Shown: positions 1-9,822 of the stretch, piece after piece | How the letters are laid out: every line of letters starts with the position of its first letter | Position numbering within the stretch: the stretch's first letter is position 1 | From: a bacterium | Lineage (GTDB): Bacteria; Bacillota; Bacilli; Lactobacillales; Streptococcaceae | Length of the DNA stretch: 64,000 nt | Direction of reading: 5' to 3' | Assembly (NCBI GenBank): GCA_905221435.1 | Contig: CAJNDD010000008.1 | Span: 1 to 64,000 of the forward strand | The notes under the pieces: generated by a model | The model's input: the letters and a program-made list of their open reading frames with translations, nothing else | The model's database searches: none | What the model was told of the DNA's origin: nothing | Position numbers and translations under genes: made by a program

Positions 1-236
1 CTTAGTTGCGAACGACCTTCAATCAAAACCTTATTGATGATTTCTTGCTTTAATTCAGGAGAGTAATAACGGTTTTTTCCTTTTTTGACGAACTCTATTC
101 CGTAACGATCAATCAATTTAATCATGTACCTAAGATTAGAATTGTTTATCCCAAATTTATTTGAAAGCTTCTCTAAGCTATATCCTTGTTTTCTTAGTCC
201 ATAGATTTGAACTTTATCTTCATAACTCAATTTCAT
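1..236 (-). CDS. IS3-family transposase OrfA, N-terminal part
   Basis: Reading leftward from ATG at 236 gives at least 78 residues starting MKLSYEDKVQIYGLRKQG, with a helix-turn-helix around residues 18-32 (YSLEKLSNKFGINNS). This matches the DNA-binding OrfA subunit of IS150-type IS3 elements, which recognises the inverted repeats; the DDE catalytic part would be in OrfB by programmed frameshifting. The gene leaves the window, so whether the element is complete cannot be judged. No stop interrupts the visible part. Confidence 0.75.
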   Translation of the reverse strand, partial: MKLSYEDKVQIYGLRKQGYSLEKLSNKFGINNSNLRYMIKLIDRYGIEFVKKGKNRYYSPELKQEIINKVLIEGRSQL

Positions 237-291
237 AATAAAACACCCCAAAAGTTAGATTTTTTCTGTCTAACTTTTGGGGTGCAGTTCA
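1..291 (-). mobile_element. IS3-family insertion sequence, one end only
   Basis: The right-hand end of an insertion sequence whose body lies beyond the left edge. It holds the start of an orfA-type transposase gene and ends in a terminal repeat reading TGAACTGCACCCC inward from base 291. Positions 245-283 form a near-perfect palindrome around ACCCCAAAAGTTAGA, which could fold as a hairpin and block read-through into the element. The IS150-like subgroup is inferred from the HTH protein and the inverted repeat. The element stops about 14 bp from the tracrRNA terminator. Confidence 0.75.
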
Positions 292-304
292 ATAAATTAG
301 TATA

Positions 305-401
305 ATAAAATAAAAAGCACCGAATCGGTGCGCACTTTTTCAAGTTGTGTACGGACAAAAGCCTTATTTTAACTTGCTGTGTTGTTTCGAATAGTTCCAA
401 C
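305..401 (-). ncRNA. tracrRNA of the type II-A CRISPR system
   Basis: The minus strand contains an anti-repeat (about 398-370) complementary to the CRISPR repeat, a short nexus stem (AAGGC...GTCCG), the AACTTGAAAAAGT stem-loop, and a terminator stem GCACCGATTCGGTGC followed by a U-run (331-311). The order is that of S. pyogenes and S. thermophilus CRISPR3 tracrRNAs. It pairs with pre-crRNA, allows RNase III processing and is bound by Cas9. It is transcribed away from cas9. The anti-repeat has a G-U wobble and one A-C mismatch to the main repeat. The start is inferred from the promoter and the end from the terminator. Confidence 0.92.
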
Positions 402-407
402 AATTAC

Positions 408-436
408 ATTATATACCATTCTTTTAAAAATAGCAA
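408..436 (-). promoter_or_regulatory. tracrRNA promoter
   Basis: On the minus strand a -35 TTGCTA (436-431) and a perfect -10 TATAAT (413-408) are separated by 17 bp. The predicted start near 401 is just before the anti-repeat, so a short tracrRNA form of about 95 nt would result. Confidence 0.75.
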
Positions 437-516
437 GAAAAAATCTATATAAAATAGAATAACATTTCATTTTACAACTATAAAAAAAAATTATATTGAA
501 AGCGTTTTATAATTCG

Positions 517-545
517 TTGCTTTTAATAGCAAAAAGATATATAAT
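517..545 (+). promoter_or_regulatory. cas operon promoter
   Basis: -35 TTGCTT (517-522), 17-bp spacer, -10 TATAAT (540-545). This gives a leader of about 60 nt before the cas9 ATG at 615, which is preceded by GGAGAG. It is divergent from the tracrRNA promoter, about 80 bp away. Confidence 0.6.
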
Positions 546-614
546 TTAGTTAAAGTTAATATATTAGCATTTGCTGATGCGACTCTAAAATTACAATAGA
601 ATGGAGAGAAATAG

Positions 615-3600
615 ATGACTAAAAAACCTTACTCTATCGGACTTGATATCGGAACAAACAGCGTCGGATGGGCCGTCATTACAGATGACTATAAAGTTCC
701 ATCGAAAAAGATGAAAGTTCTGGGCAATACTGATAAACGATTTATCAAGAAAAATCTCATCGGGGCTCTATTGTTTGATGAGGGAACCACTGCTGAGGAT
801 AGACGTCTCAAACGAACAGCACGTCGTCGCTATACTCGTCGAAGAAATCGTCTTCGCTATCTTCAAGAAATCTTTGCTGAGGAAATGAGCAAGGTAGATA
901 GTAGTTTCTTTCATCGATTAGACGACTCCTTTCTAGTTCCTGAGGATAAGAGAGGAAGTAAATACCCTATTTTTGCTACCTTGGCAGAAGAAAAAGAATA
1001 CCATAAGCAATTTCCAACTATCTATCATTTGAGAAAGCAACTGGCGGATTCGAAAGAAAAAGCTGACTTGCGCTTGATTTATCTGGCATTAGCTCATATG
1101 ATTAAATACCGCGGACATTTTTTATATGAAGAATCGTTCGATATTAAAAACAATGATATCCAAAAAATCTTTAACGAGTTTACAAACATTTACGACAACA
1201 CCTTTGAAGGAAGTTCACTTAGTGAGCAAAATGTACAAGTCGAAGCAATTTTTACTGATAAAATTAGTAAATCTGCAAAGAGAGAGCGCGTTCTAAAACT
1301 CTTTCCTGACGAAAAGTCCACTGGTTTGTTTTCAGAATTTCTCAAGTTGATTGTAGGAAATCAAGCTGATTTTAAAAAACATTTTGACTTAGGAGAAAAA
1401 GCTCCGCTACAATTTTCTAAAGATACCTATGATGAGGATTTGGAAAACTTGCTCGGACAAATTGGAGATGACTTTGCAGACCTTTTCCTAGTTGCTAAAA
1501 AACTCTATGATGCTATTCTTCTATCAGGCATTTTGACTGTCACAGATCCTTCAACCAAGGCTCCACTGTCAGCGTCTATGATTGAGCGCTATAAAAATCA
1601 CCAAAAAGACTTGGCAGCTTTAAAACAATTCATCAAAAACAATCTTCCAGAAAAATATGATGAAGTTTTTTCTGACCAATCTAAAGATGGGTATGCTGGG
1701 TATATCGATGGCAAGACCACTCAAGAAGCATTCTACAAATATATCAAAAACCTACTGTCTAAAACCGAGGGGGCAGAGTATTTCCTTGATAAGATTAATC
1801 GCGAGGACTTTTTGAGAAAGCAACGCACCTTCGATAATGGTTCCATTCCTCATCAAATTCATCTTCAAGAAATGAATGCCATTCTCCGTCGGCAAGGAGA
1901 ACATTATCCATTCCTGAAGGAAAACAAAGAAAAGATCGAAAAAATCTTGACTTTCCGTATTCCTTATTACGTCGGACCCTTGGCTCGTGGCAATGGTGAT
2001 TTTGCTTGGCTTACTCGAAATTCTGACCAAGCAATTCGCCCTTGGAACTTTGAAGAAGTTGTTGATAAAGCAACTTCTGCGGAAGAGTTTATCAATAAAA
2101 TGACTAACTATGACTTATATCTGCCTGAGGAAAAAGTCCTACCCAAACACAGTCCTCTATACGAAACTTTTACCGTCTATAATGAATTAACAAAGGTTCG
2201 ATTTATTGCAGAAGGGATGAGGGACTATCAATTCCTTGATAGTGGACAAAAGAAACAAGTCTTTTCTACTTTATTTAAAGAAAAAAGAAAAGTAACTGAA
2301 AAAGACCTTATCCATTATCTACACAATGTTGATGGATACGATGGAATCGAACTAAAAGGGATTGAAAAACAATTTAACGCAAGTCTTTCTACTTATCATG
2401 ATTTGCTTAAAATTATCAAGGATAAAAAGTTTATGGATAATCCTAAGAATGAGCAAATTCTCGAAGAAATCGTCCATACTCTGACCATCTTTGAAGACAG
2501 GGAGATGATCGAACAGCGCCTCTCTAAGTATGACACCACCTTTGATAAAAAAGTATTAAATGCCTTGGTCCGTCGACATTATACTGGTTGGGGAAAACTC
2601 TCTGCTAAGCTAATTAACGGTATCCGCGATAAACAAACTGGCAAAACGATTCTTGATTATCTGATGGATGACGGCTACAGCAATCGTAACTTTATGCAGT
2701 TAATCAATGATGACGAGCTTTCTTTCAAAGAAATTATCAAAAAAGCACAAGTGGTTGGTAAGACAGATGATGTGAAACAAGTTGTTCAAGAACTTCCAGG
2801 AAGCCCTGCCATTAAAAAGGGAATTTTACAAAGTATCAAGCTTGTTGATGAACTTGTCAAGGTTATGGGACACGAACCTGAGTCCATTGTCATTGAAATG
2901 GCTCGTGAAAATCAGACAACTACCAGGGGGAAAAAGAATTCTCAACAAAGATATAAGCGAATTGAAGATTCATTAAAAATCTTAGCATCTGGACTTAACT
3001 CCAAAATTCTAAAAGAACATCCAACAGATAATAATCAACTTCAAAATGATCGCCTCTTCCTTTACTATCTCCAAAACGGGAAAGATATGTATACTGGAGA
3101 AGCCCTTGATATCAACCAACTAAGCAGTTGTGACATTGACCACATCATCCCACAGGCCTTTATAAAAGATGATTCTCTTGACAACCGTGTCTTGACTAGT
3201 TCAAAAGAGAACCGTGGGAAATCTGATAATGTCCCATGTCTTGAAGTAGTTGAAAAGATGAAGGTTTTTTGGCAACAATTGTTGGATTCTAAATTAATTT
3301 CAGAACGTAAATTCAACAATTTAACCAAGGCTGAACGAGGTGGACTAAATGAGCGAGATAAAGTTGGCTTTATCAAACGTCAGTTGGTTGAAACACGGCA
3401 AATCACAAAACATGTTGCACAGATTTTAGATGCCTGTTTCAATACAGAAGTGAATGAGAAGAAGCAGAAAATCCGTACCGTCAAAATCATCACTTTGAAA
3501 TCCAATCTGGTTTCCAACTTCCGTAAAGAATTTGAGTTATACAAGGTTCGGGAAATCAATGACTACCACCACGCGCATGATGCCTATTTAAATGCAGTGG

Positions 3601-4793
3601 TTGCTAAGGCTATCCTCAAGAAATATCCTAAGCTAGAGCCTGAATTCGTCTATGGTGACTATCAAAAGTACGATCTTAAGAGATACATCTCAAGATCCAA
3701 AGATCCTAAAGACATCGAAAAAGCAACTGAAAAGTATTTCTTCTACTCAAACTTGTTGAATTTCTTTAAAGAAGAGGTGCATTACGCAGACGGAACCATC
3801 GTAAAAAGAGAGAATATCGAATACTCCAAGGATACCGGAGAAATTGCTTGGAATAAGGAAAAAGATTTCGCTACAATCAAAAAAGTGCTTTCACTTCCGC
3901 AGGTGAATATTGTGAAGAAAACAGAAATTCAGACACATGGTCTAGATAGAGGTAAGCCTAAAGGATTGTTCAATTCTAATCCATCTCCTAAACCATCAGA
4001 AGGTAGTAAAGAAAATCTTGTTCCAATTAAACAAGGACTTGATCCACGAAAATACGGTGGTTACGCTGGTATTTCTAACTCATACGCGATCTTAGTTAAA
4101 GCTATTATCGAAAAAGGAGCGAAAAAACAACAAAAGACAGTTCTTGAGTTTCAAGGCATCTCTATTTTAGATAAAATAAATTTTGAAAATAACAAGGAAA
4201 ACTATCTTCTTGAAAAAGGATATATAAAAATTCTTTCAACTATTACATTGCCTAAGTATAGTTTGTTTGAGTTTCCTGATGGTACAAGAAGGAGGCTAGC
4301 AAGTATTCTATCAACAAACAATAAACGAGGAGAAATTCATAAAGGTAATGAATTGGTCATCCCCGAAAAGTATACGACTCTTTTGTATCATGCTAAGAAT
4401 ATTAATAAGGCACTCGAACCAGAACACTTAGAGTATGTTGAGAAACATAGGAATGAGTTTGCAAAACTTTTAGATTATGTACTTGATTTTAACGAAAAGT
4501 ATGTTGGGGCGTTAAAAAATGGAGAGAGAGTCAGACAAGCTTTTGATGATTGGGAAACAGTTGATATCAAAGAATTGTGTTTCAGTTTCATTGGTCCAGA
4601 AAACAGTAAGAATGCTGGTTTATTCGAATTGACATCACAAGGAAGCACCTCTGATTTCGAATTTTTAGGAGTAAAAATTCCACGATACAGGGACTATACA
4701 CCTTCATCACTCCTCAACGCCACCCTCATCCACCAATCCATCACTGGTCTCTACGAGACTCGGATTGACTTAAGCAAACTAGGAGAAGACTAA
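615..4793 (+). CDS. cas9: Type II-A CRISPR effector nuclease Cas9
   Basis: RNA-guided DNA endonuclease of 1392 residues, close to the usual 1370-1390 of this subtype. Catalytic residues are intact: RuvC-I D11 ([14 protein letters not shown]), RuvC-II E761 ([12 protein letters not shown]), HNH H843 within [10 protein letters not shown] with N866, and RuvC-III H986/D989 ([13 protein letters not shown]). An arginine-rich bridge helix follows RuvC-I ([16 protein letters not shown]). The C-terminal PAM-interacting domain ends with [13 protein letters not shown], keeping two arginines equivalent to the SpCas9 PAM-reading pair but in the sequence context of S. thermophilus CRISPR3 Cas9. Its stop codon overlaps the cas1 start (TAATG). 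No sign of inactivation. Confidence 0.98.
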   Translation: MTKKPYSIGLDIGTNSVGWAVITDDYKVPSKKMKVLGNTDKRFIKKNLIGALLFDEGTTAEDRRLKRTARRRYTRRRNRLRYLQEIFAEEMSKVDSSFFHRLDDSFLVPEDKRGSKYPIFATLAEEKEYHKQFPTIYHLRKQLADSKEKADLRLIYLALAHMIKYRGHFLYEESFDIKNNDIQKIFNEFTNIYDNTFEGSSLSEQNVQVEAIFTDKISKSAKRERVLKLFPDEKSTGLFSEFLKLIVGNQADFKKHFDLGEKAPLQFSKDTYDEDLENLLGQIGDDFADLFLVAKKLYDAILLSGILTVTDPSTKAPLSASMIERYKNHQKDLAALKQFIKNNLPEKYDEVFSDQSKDGYAGYIDGKTTQEAFYKYIKNLLSKTEGAEYFLDKINREDFLRKQRTFDNGSIPHQIHLQEMNAILRRQGEHYPFLKENKEKIEKILTFRIPYYVGPLARGNGDFAWLTRNSDQAIRPWNFEEVVDKATSAEEFINKMTNYDLYLPEEKVLPKHSPLYETFTVYNELTKVRFIAEGMRDYQFLDSGQKKQVFSTLFKEKRKVTEKDLIHYLHNVDGYDGIELKGIEKQFNASLSTYHDLLKIIKDKKFMDNPKNEQILEEIVHTLTIFEDREMIEQRLSKYDTTFDKKVLNALVRRHYTGWGKLSAKLINGIRDKQTGKTILDYLMDDGYSNRNFMQLINDDELSFKEIIKKAQVVGKTDDVKQVVQELPGSPAIKKGILQSIKLVDELVKVMGHEPESIVIEMARENQTTTRGKKNSQQRYKRIEDSLKILASGLNSKILKEHPTDNNQLQNDRLFLYYLQNGKDMYTGEALDINQLSSCDIDHIIPQAFIKDDSLDNRVLTSSKENRGKSDNVPCLEVVEKMKVFWQQLLDSKLISERKFNNLTKAERGGLNERDKVGFIKRQLVETRQITKHVAQILDACFNTEVNEKKQKIRTVKIITLKSNLVSNFRKEFELYKVREINDYHHAHDAYLNAVVAKAILKKYPKLEPEFVYGDYQKYDLKRYISRSKDPKDIEKATEKYFFYSNLLNFFKEEVHYADGTIVKRENIEYSKDTGEIAWNKEKDFATIKKVLSLPQVNIVKKTEIQTHGLDRGKPKGLFNSNPSPKPSEGSKENLVPIKQGLDPRKYGGYAGISNSYAILVKAIIEKGAKKQQKTVLEFQGISILDKINFENNKENYLLEKGYIKILSTITLPKYSLFEFPDGTRRRLASILSTNNKRGEIHKGNELVIPEKYTTLLYHAKNINKALEPEHLEYVEKHRNEFAKLLDYVLDFNEKYVGALKNGERVRQAFDDWETVDIKELCFSFIGPENSKNAGLFELTSQGSTSDFEFLGVKIPRYRDYTPSSLLNATLIHQSITGLYETRIDLSKLGED

Positions 4794-5659
4794 TGGGATG
4801 GAGAACCGTTATAGTCAATACACACTCTAAACTTTCCTACAAGAACAATCACTTAATTTTTAAAGATGCCTCTCGGACAGAGTTAATTCACCTGTCCGAG
4901 GTAGATATCTTACTTTTGGAGACGACAGATATCGTACTCTCAACCATGTTGATTAAGCGATTGGTGGATGAAAATATTCTGGTCATCTTTTGTGATGATA
5001 AACGCCTGCCAACTGCATACTTAATGCCCTACTACGGTCGACATGATTCCAGTTTGCAACTCTCTCGTCAAATCACATGGAATGAGGAGGCTAAAGCTCA
5101 AGTTTGGACGACTATTATTGCACAAAAAATTCTCAATCAGGCTTTTTATCTGGGGAGTTGTGGTTTTCTGGAAAAATCTCAGTCCGTCATCGATCTCTAT
5201 CATGGGTTGGATTTGTTTGATCCGAGCAATCGTGAGGGACATGCTGCTCGCATTTATTTTAACACCTTGTTTGGAAATGATTTTAGTCGTGAGCAGGATA
5301 ATGATGTCAATGCCGCCTTGGACTACGGTTACACCTTGATTTTGAGTATGTTTGCACGTGAGATTGTGTTGTCTGGCTGTATGACCCAATTTGGATTGAA
5401 ACATGCTAATCAGTTTAATCAATTCAACCTAGCTAGCGATATTATGGAACCTTTTCGTCCGATTATTGACAGAATCGTCTATGAAAATCGAAATAGTTCT
5501 TTTGTCAAAATCAAGCGAGAACTTTTCTCTATTTTCTCGGACACCTTCCACTACAATGGCAAGGATATGTATTTGACCAATATCGTCAGCGACTATACTA
5601 AGAAAGTCATTCAATCTCTCAATCAACCGGAGAAAGGAGTTCCTGAGTTTAGGATATGA
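4793..5659 (+). CDS. cas1: CRISPR adaptation integrase Cas1 (type II-A)
   Basis: Metal-dependent integrase that, in a Cas1-Cas2 complex, inserts new spacers next to the leader. At 288 residues it has the standard size for type II Cas1. The active-site triad is visible as E148 ([10 protein letters not shown]), H204 ([10 protein letters not shown]) and E219 (DIMEPFRP). The start overlaps the cas9 stop by one base and the stop overlaps cas2 by four, so the four cas genes should be translationally coupled. Confidence 0.97.
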   Translation: MGWRTVIVNTHSKLSYKNNHLIFKDASRTELIHLSEVDILLLETTDIVLSTMLIKRLVDENILVIFCDDKRLPTAYLMPYYGRHDSSLQLSRQITWNEEAKAQVWTTIIAQKILNQAFYLGSCGFLEKSQSVIDLYHGLDLFDPSNREGHAARIYFNTLFGNDFSREQDNDVNAALDYGYTLILSMFAREIVLSGCMTQFGLKHANQFNQFNLASDIMEPFRPIIDRIVYENRNSSFVKIKRELFSIFSDTFHYNGKDMYLTNIVSDYTKKVIQSLNQPEKGVPEFRI

Positions 5660-6000
5660 GTTATCGATATATGCGTATGATTTTAATGTTTGATATGCCC
5701 GTTGATACCGTAGAGGAACGCAAGGCCTATCGGAAATTTCGGAAGTTCCTCATAGACGAGGGATTTATCATGCACCAATTCTCCATCTATAGCAAGCTTT
5801 TGCTCAATAACTCTGCTAATAATGCCATGATTGAGCGACTCAAAACTCATAATCCAAAAAAGGGAAACATTACTCTCTTAACCGTTACAGAAAAGCAATT
5901 TTCTCGCATGATCTACTTAAATGGCGAGCGAAATACCAGCGTAGCAAACTCCGATGCACGTTTGGTTTTTCTAGGAGAGGAGCCTAGAGATGAAGATTAA
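5656..6000 (+). CDS. cas2: CRISPR adaptation protein Cas2
   Basis: A 114-residue ferredoxin-fold protein that bridges two Cas1 dimers during spacer integration. It starts [16 protein letters not shown], with the conserved aspartate D13 at the end of the first strand, and continues with the family pattern [17 protein letters not shown]. It begins with an ATGA overlap with cas1 and overlaps csn2 by 11 bases. Size and context are typical. Confidence 0.96.
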   Translation: MSYRYMRMILMFDMPVDTVEERKAYRKFRKFLIDEGFIMHQFSIYSKLLLNNSANNAMIERLKTHNPKKGNITLLTVTEKQFSRMIYLNGERNTSVANSDARLVFLGEEPRDED

Positions 6001-6652
6001 TTTCCCATTATTGGATGAACCATTGGCTATTGAAAATGCAACCTTTTTAGTGTTGGAAGACCAGTTTACCTTTTCAACAATCGTCAAGCAGTTCTACCAA
6101 TATACTGATGATGGGGAGTTGAAATTGTTTGATAGAAATCTAAAAGCTCTGAAAGAGTCCGAGTTACTAGTGATAACAGATGTCTTAGGATACAATCTCA
6201 ACTCACCTGCCATGCTCAAGCTGATACATGCAGATCTTGAAAATCAGCTCAATGACAAACCAGAAGTGAAGTCCATGATTGAAAAACTGGTAGCTACGAT
6301 TACAGAATTATTGGCATTTGAGTGCTTGGAAAATGAACTAGACCTAGAGTACGATGAAATCACTATTCTAGAGTTGATCGATGCGTTAGGGGTCAAAGTG
6401 GAAACTCTAAGTGATACACCTTTTGAAAAGATGCTAGAAATTGTTCAGGTTTTCAAATATCTTTCCAAAAAGAAACTCCTTGTCTTCATCAATGCGACCG
6501 CCTATCTATCAAAGGATGAGTTAGTAAATCTGATAGAGTATATCCAACTCAATCAACTAAGAGTCTTATTTGTTGAACCTCGAAAAGTCTATGATTTTCC
6601 GCAGTATGTGCTGGATCAAGACTATTTCTTGAACCCTGAAAATATGGTATAA
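5990..6652 (+). CDS. csn2: CRISPR adaptation protein Csn2
   Basis: Subtype II-A signature protein of 220 residues. Csn2 forms a tetrameric ring that slides on double-stranded DNA ends and is needed for spacer uptake with Cas1, Cas2 and Cas9. The N-terminus ([11 protein letters not shown]) and the length match the short Csn2 form found with S. pyogenes- and S. thermophilus CRISPR3-type systems. It is preceded by AGGAGAGGAG. Its last codons overlap the probable pre-crRNA promoter. Confidence 0.95.
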   Translation: MKINFPLLDEPLAIENATFLVLEDQFTFSTIVKQFYQYTDDGELKLFDRNLKALKESELLVITDVLGYNLNSPAMLKLIHADLENQLNDKPEVKSMIEKLVATITELLAFECLENELDLEYDEITILELIDALGVKVETLSDTPFEKMLEIVQVFKYLSKKKLLVFINATAYLSKDELVNLIEYIQLNQLRVLFVEPRKVYDFPQYVLDQDYFLNPENMV

Positions 6653-6653
6653 T
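6645..6653 (+). promoter_or_regulatory. Pre-crRNA promoter (extended -10)
   Basis: TGGTATAAT at 6645-6653 is a perfect extended -10 overlapping the csn2 stop codon. The TTTCTT 17 bp upstream is a weak -35. Transcription would begin near 6660, inside the leader. Confidence 0.6.
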
Positions 6654-6741
6654 AAGAGTAACAATTGGAATCAGACGAACTGAAGTCTGGCTGGGACGAA
6701 TGGCGCGATTACGAAATTTCGTGAGAAAAATTTTCTACGAG
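6653..6741 (+). promoter_or_regulatory. CRISPR leader
   Basis: About 89 bp between csn2 and the first repeat. It ends CTACGAG immediately before repeat 1, like the leader-anchoring end of S. pyogenes-type II-A leaders, so new spacers should enter at 6742. The leader contains an inverted segment around ACGAAATTTCGT (6712-6723). Confidence 0.8.
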
Positions 6742-8557
6742 GTTTTAGAGCTATGTTGTTTCGAATGGTTCCAAAACAAGTACCTGAATATATTATTGAA
6801 CAATATTGTTTTAGAGCTATGTTGTTTCGAATGGTTCCAAAACGCGGTTATTTGCTTGATAACCACTTTGTAGGTTTTAGAGCTATGTTGTTTCGAATGG
6901 TTCCAAAACAGTAAAGAAACTAGCCTATCTGGACGATAAGTTTTAGAGCTATGTTGTTTCGAATGGTTCCAAAACATTAAGATACTGATTATATGATAAC
7001 ATTTTGTTTTAGAGCTATGTTGTTTCGAATGGTTCCAAAACTCACGGTCTTTCCACTCGTTCTGATCGCCTTGTTTTAGAGCTATGTTGTTTCGAATGGT
7101 TCCAAAACAGTAAAGACCGTACCACTTGAAACTGGTGTGTTTTAGAGCTATGTTGTTTCGAATGGTTCCAAAACGATAGCCTTGTCTTCCTACCGCTTGC
7201 ATTTGTTTTAGAGCTATGTTGTTTCGAATGGTTCCAAAACACATATCAATGACATACTGAAGGATCTCTTGTTTTAGAGCTATGTTGTTTCGAATGGTTC
7301 CAAAACGAATAAATGGATAATGCTGACGGCAACGCCGTTTTAGAGCTATGTTGTTTCGAATGGTTCCAAAACCTGAGTACGATAATTCAAAAATCAGAAA
7401 AGGTTTTAGAGCTATGTTGTTTCGAATGGTTCCAAAACTTAGGTAAGTATCTTGCTAAGTCTAGCGAGTTTTAGAGCTATGTTGTTTCGAATGGTTCCAA
7501 AACAGGCGTTACTTTTCGACTGAACTCCGTCAAGTTTTAGAGCTATGTTGTTTCGAATGGTTCCAAAACCGCCAATGATTTCTAAATCCCAATACTCCAG
7601 TTTTAGAGCTATGTTGTTTCGAATGGTTCCAAAACATCAGTTAAGGCTACAAAGGTCTCATAGTCGTTTTAGAGCTATGTTGTTTCGAATGGTTCCAAAA
7701 CCGCACCATTAAAATTTTTAAAATCAACAAAGTTTTAGAGCTATGTTGTTTCGAATGGTTCCAAAACCACCTAGACTTGATAATATAGAATAACAAAGTT
7801 TTAGAGCTATGTTGTTTCGAATGGTTCCAAAACTACCACAGCCAACGTAGAAAACTTTGGTACGTTTTAGAGCTATGTTGTTTCGAATGGTTCCAAAACA
7901 ACTTATTCCCTTACTTATCCGACGTTACAGTTTTAGAGCTATGTTGTTTCGAATGGTTCCAAAACCAAGTATAAAGTGGTAGTGAGTGGAAGCCTGTTTT
8001 AGAGCTATGTTGTTTCGAATGGTTCCAAAACCAAGTATAAAGTGGTAGTGAGTGGAAGCCTGTTTTAGAGCTATGTTGTTTCGAATGGTTCCAAAACCAA
8101 GTATAAAGTGGTAGTGAGTGGAAGCCTGTTTTAGAGCTATGTTGTTTCGAATGGTTCCAAAACAAATTAAGAAATTTGAACAGCCAGACGAGAGTTTTAG
8201 AGCTATGTTGTTTCGAATGGTTCCAAAACTACATTGTTAGGCGTTTTGCGTAGATCAGGGTTTTAGAGCTATGTTGTTTCGAATGGTTCCAAAACCCTAT
8301 TTAATAAAAGTGACGGAGGCTTTTAGTTTTAGAGCTATGTTGTTTCGAATGGTTCCAAAACCTTAGATAGAGCCTTAGACAAGTCTTTCAAGTTTTAGAG
8401 CTATGTTGTTTCGAATGGTTCCAAAACCATATCGTGGAATTAAGATTAAGCCTTACAGTTTTAGAGCTGTGCTGTTTCGAATGGTTCCAAAACTGATAAA
8501 TTTGATCAGATTGTTGCTGCAGCGTTTTAGAGCTGTGCTGTTTCGAATGATTCAAAC
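6742..8557 (+). CRISPR. Type II-A CRISPR array, 28 repeats and 27 spacers
   Basis: The 36-bp repeat begins GTTTTAGAGCTATGTTG and ends GGTTCCAAAAC. Repeats start every 66 bp from 6742. Repeats 1-26 look identical. Repeat 27 (8458-8493) has GTGCTG in place of ATGTTG, and repeat 28 (8524-8557) has that change plus losses in its 3' end, marking the old end. Spacers are 30 bp except spacer 5 (31 bp, 7042-7072) and spacer 11 (29 bp, 7439-7467). Spacers 19, 20 and 21 (7966-7995, 8032-8061, 8098-8127) are identical. The array is transcribed on the plus strand, because this repeat orientation pairs with the tracrRNA anti-repeat. Confidence 0.98.
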
Positions 8558-8563
8558 TTACAT

Positions 8564-8594
8564 AAAAAGCTACTCAAAAAATGAGTAGCTTTTT
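8564..8594. terminator. Bidirectional terminator between the array and the rhomboid gene
   Basis: A 12-bp perfect stem, AAAAAGCTACTC (8564-8575) with its complement at 8583-8594, has A/T tracts on both sides. It can end both the pre-crRNA and the convergent minus-strand operon. Confidence 0.85.
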
Positions 8595-8607
8595 AACTAT
8601 TCCAACC

Positions 8608-9288
8608 CTACACATAGCTCATTCCTTTGTAGAAAAGGAAAACGGCCAATGCAATAAAAAGTACAGTGGCTCCGATTCTCTGGCTAGTACTATACATCCT
8701 TCTCTCCCCTTTGACTGGAAAGATGACTGCTAGAAAGGCCCCTCCTACTGCGCCACCGATATGCCCTGCTAGGCTGATTCCTGGAATCAGAACACTTCCA
8801 ATGATATTTATCACGAAAAGTGTCAGATAGGATTGCCCCAACTGCTGGATATAGGAGTTGCGAGTTGCGTAGCGCAAGACGATAATCGCAGCAAATAGTC
8901 CGTAAAGAGAAGTGGACGCTCCTGCTGCTAGGACTTTCGGTGTGAAAGCAAAAACAAAGAGATTGCCCATCATTCCTGATAAGAGATAGAGAAAAAAGAA
9001 CTGTCTGGAGCCGAAAATCTCCTCCACCTGTCGTCCAAGAAAGTAGAGTGAAATCATATTGACAATGAAATGCTCCCACCCGATATGCACAAATATAGCC
9101 GAAAATAGGCGCCAAATCTGCTCTGGGAACAGGCGAATAATCGGTCCATACATAGCTCCAAACTGAAAAAGAGTTTTGACTCGATCAAAGTTGATACCCG
9201 TAGTAATCAGCATCAGCAGAAATACAAAGCCAGTCACTAGGAGAAAAAAACTAGTCACAGGGTAACGTTTATCAAAGATTTCCTTCAT
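8608..9288 (-). CDS. Rhomboid-family intramembrane serine protease
   Basis: Polytopic membrane protein of 226 residues with about six hydrophobic segments. The catalytic serine S125 lies in GASTSLYG and the catalytic histidine H176 in LAGHIGG, the rhomboid dyad. The loop-1 region has the family pattern WRLFSAIFVHIGWEHFIVNM. Rhomboids cut transmembrane segments of other proteins; the substrate here cannot be told. It follows the folate cyclo-ligase gene with a 17-base overlap and has GAGG upstream of its ATG. Confidence 0.93.
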   Translation of the reverse strand: MKEIFDKRYPVTSFFLLVTGFVFLLMLITTGINFDRVKTLFQFGAMYGPIIRLFPEQIWRLFSAIFVHIGWEHFIVNMISLYFLGRQVEEIFGSRQFFFLYLLSGMMGNLFVFAFTPKVLAAGASTSLYGLFAAIIVLRYATRNSYIQQLGQSYLTLFVINIIGSVLIPGISLAGHIGGAVGGAFLAVIFPVKGERRMYSTSQRIGATVLFIALAVFLFYKGMSYV

Positions 9289-9811
9289 AGATTAGCACCT
9301 CCTGAACGGGAATATCATGGTCTTCCGAGTTGAAATCCTGGATTTGACAAGGATAGATTGTACTTAGGCTATGCCCACCAAAATTCTCCAGATAGCGGTC
9401 ATAGTAGCCTCCGCCATATCCAATCCGATAGCCCTCTTTCGTAAAAGCTAGCCCTGGAACATGAATCAAATCAATCTGAGACGGATCCACCACTTCCAAG
9501 TCTCCTTGCGGTTCCAGTAAACCAAAGGAAGTTTTTACCAACTGCTGCGGATCATATACCACAAATTCCATGCGCCCCTTGGGATAGGTTTTGGGTATCA
9601 GGACCTTCTTGCCGTCCTTCAGCGCCTGCTCGATCAGTTCTTGCGTTTGAAATTCATGAGGAAAGGAGAGATAGGTTGCGATGACCTTAGCTTCTTGGTA
9701 AAAGGAGTGATTTAAGAATCGTTCTGTTAAAGCTCGATCCATAGCCTGTTTTTGCTCCTGAGATAAAGCCTTCATTTCTTGCAAAATTTTCTTGCGTAGT
9801 TCTGCTTTCAT
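9272..9811 (-). CDS. 5-formyltetrahydrofolate cyclo-ligase
   Basis: Converts 5-formyl-THF to 5,10-methenyl-THF with ATP, recycling folate. The C-terminal signature GYGGGYYDRYL is present, and the N-terminus (KAELRKKILQEM) is typical. I place the start at the ATG at 9811 (179 residues), with GAGGA eight bases upstream; a TTG two codons earlier is open but lacks a better site. It lies 11 bases after the deacetylase gene and overlaps the rhomboid gene, so the three form one operon. Confidence 0.93.
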   Translation of the reverse strand: MKAELRKKILQEMKALSQEQKQAMDRALTERFLNHSFYQEAKVIATYLSFPHEFQTQELIEQALKDGKKVLIPKTYPKGRMEFVVYDPQQLVKTSFGLLEPQGDLEVVDPSQIDLIHVPGLAFTKEGYRIGYGGGYYDRYLENFGGHSLSTIYPCQIQDFNSEDHDIPVQEVLIYEGNL

Positions 9812-9822
9812 AGACAATTCCT

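Noticed and set aside
6778..8523. Spacers targeting this window
   Set aside because: No spacer was seen to match sequence elsewhere in the window by eye; a search against the full genome was not possible.
6735..8588. Repetitive open frames on both strands across the array (FWNHSKQHSSKT repeats)
   Set aside because: They are translations of the 36-bp CRISPR repeat and spacers, with no ribosome sites.
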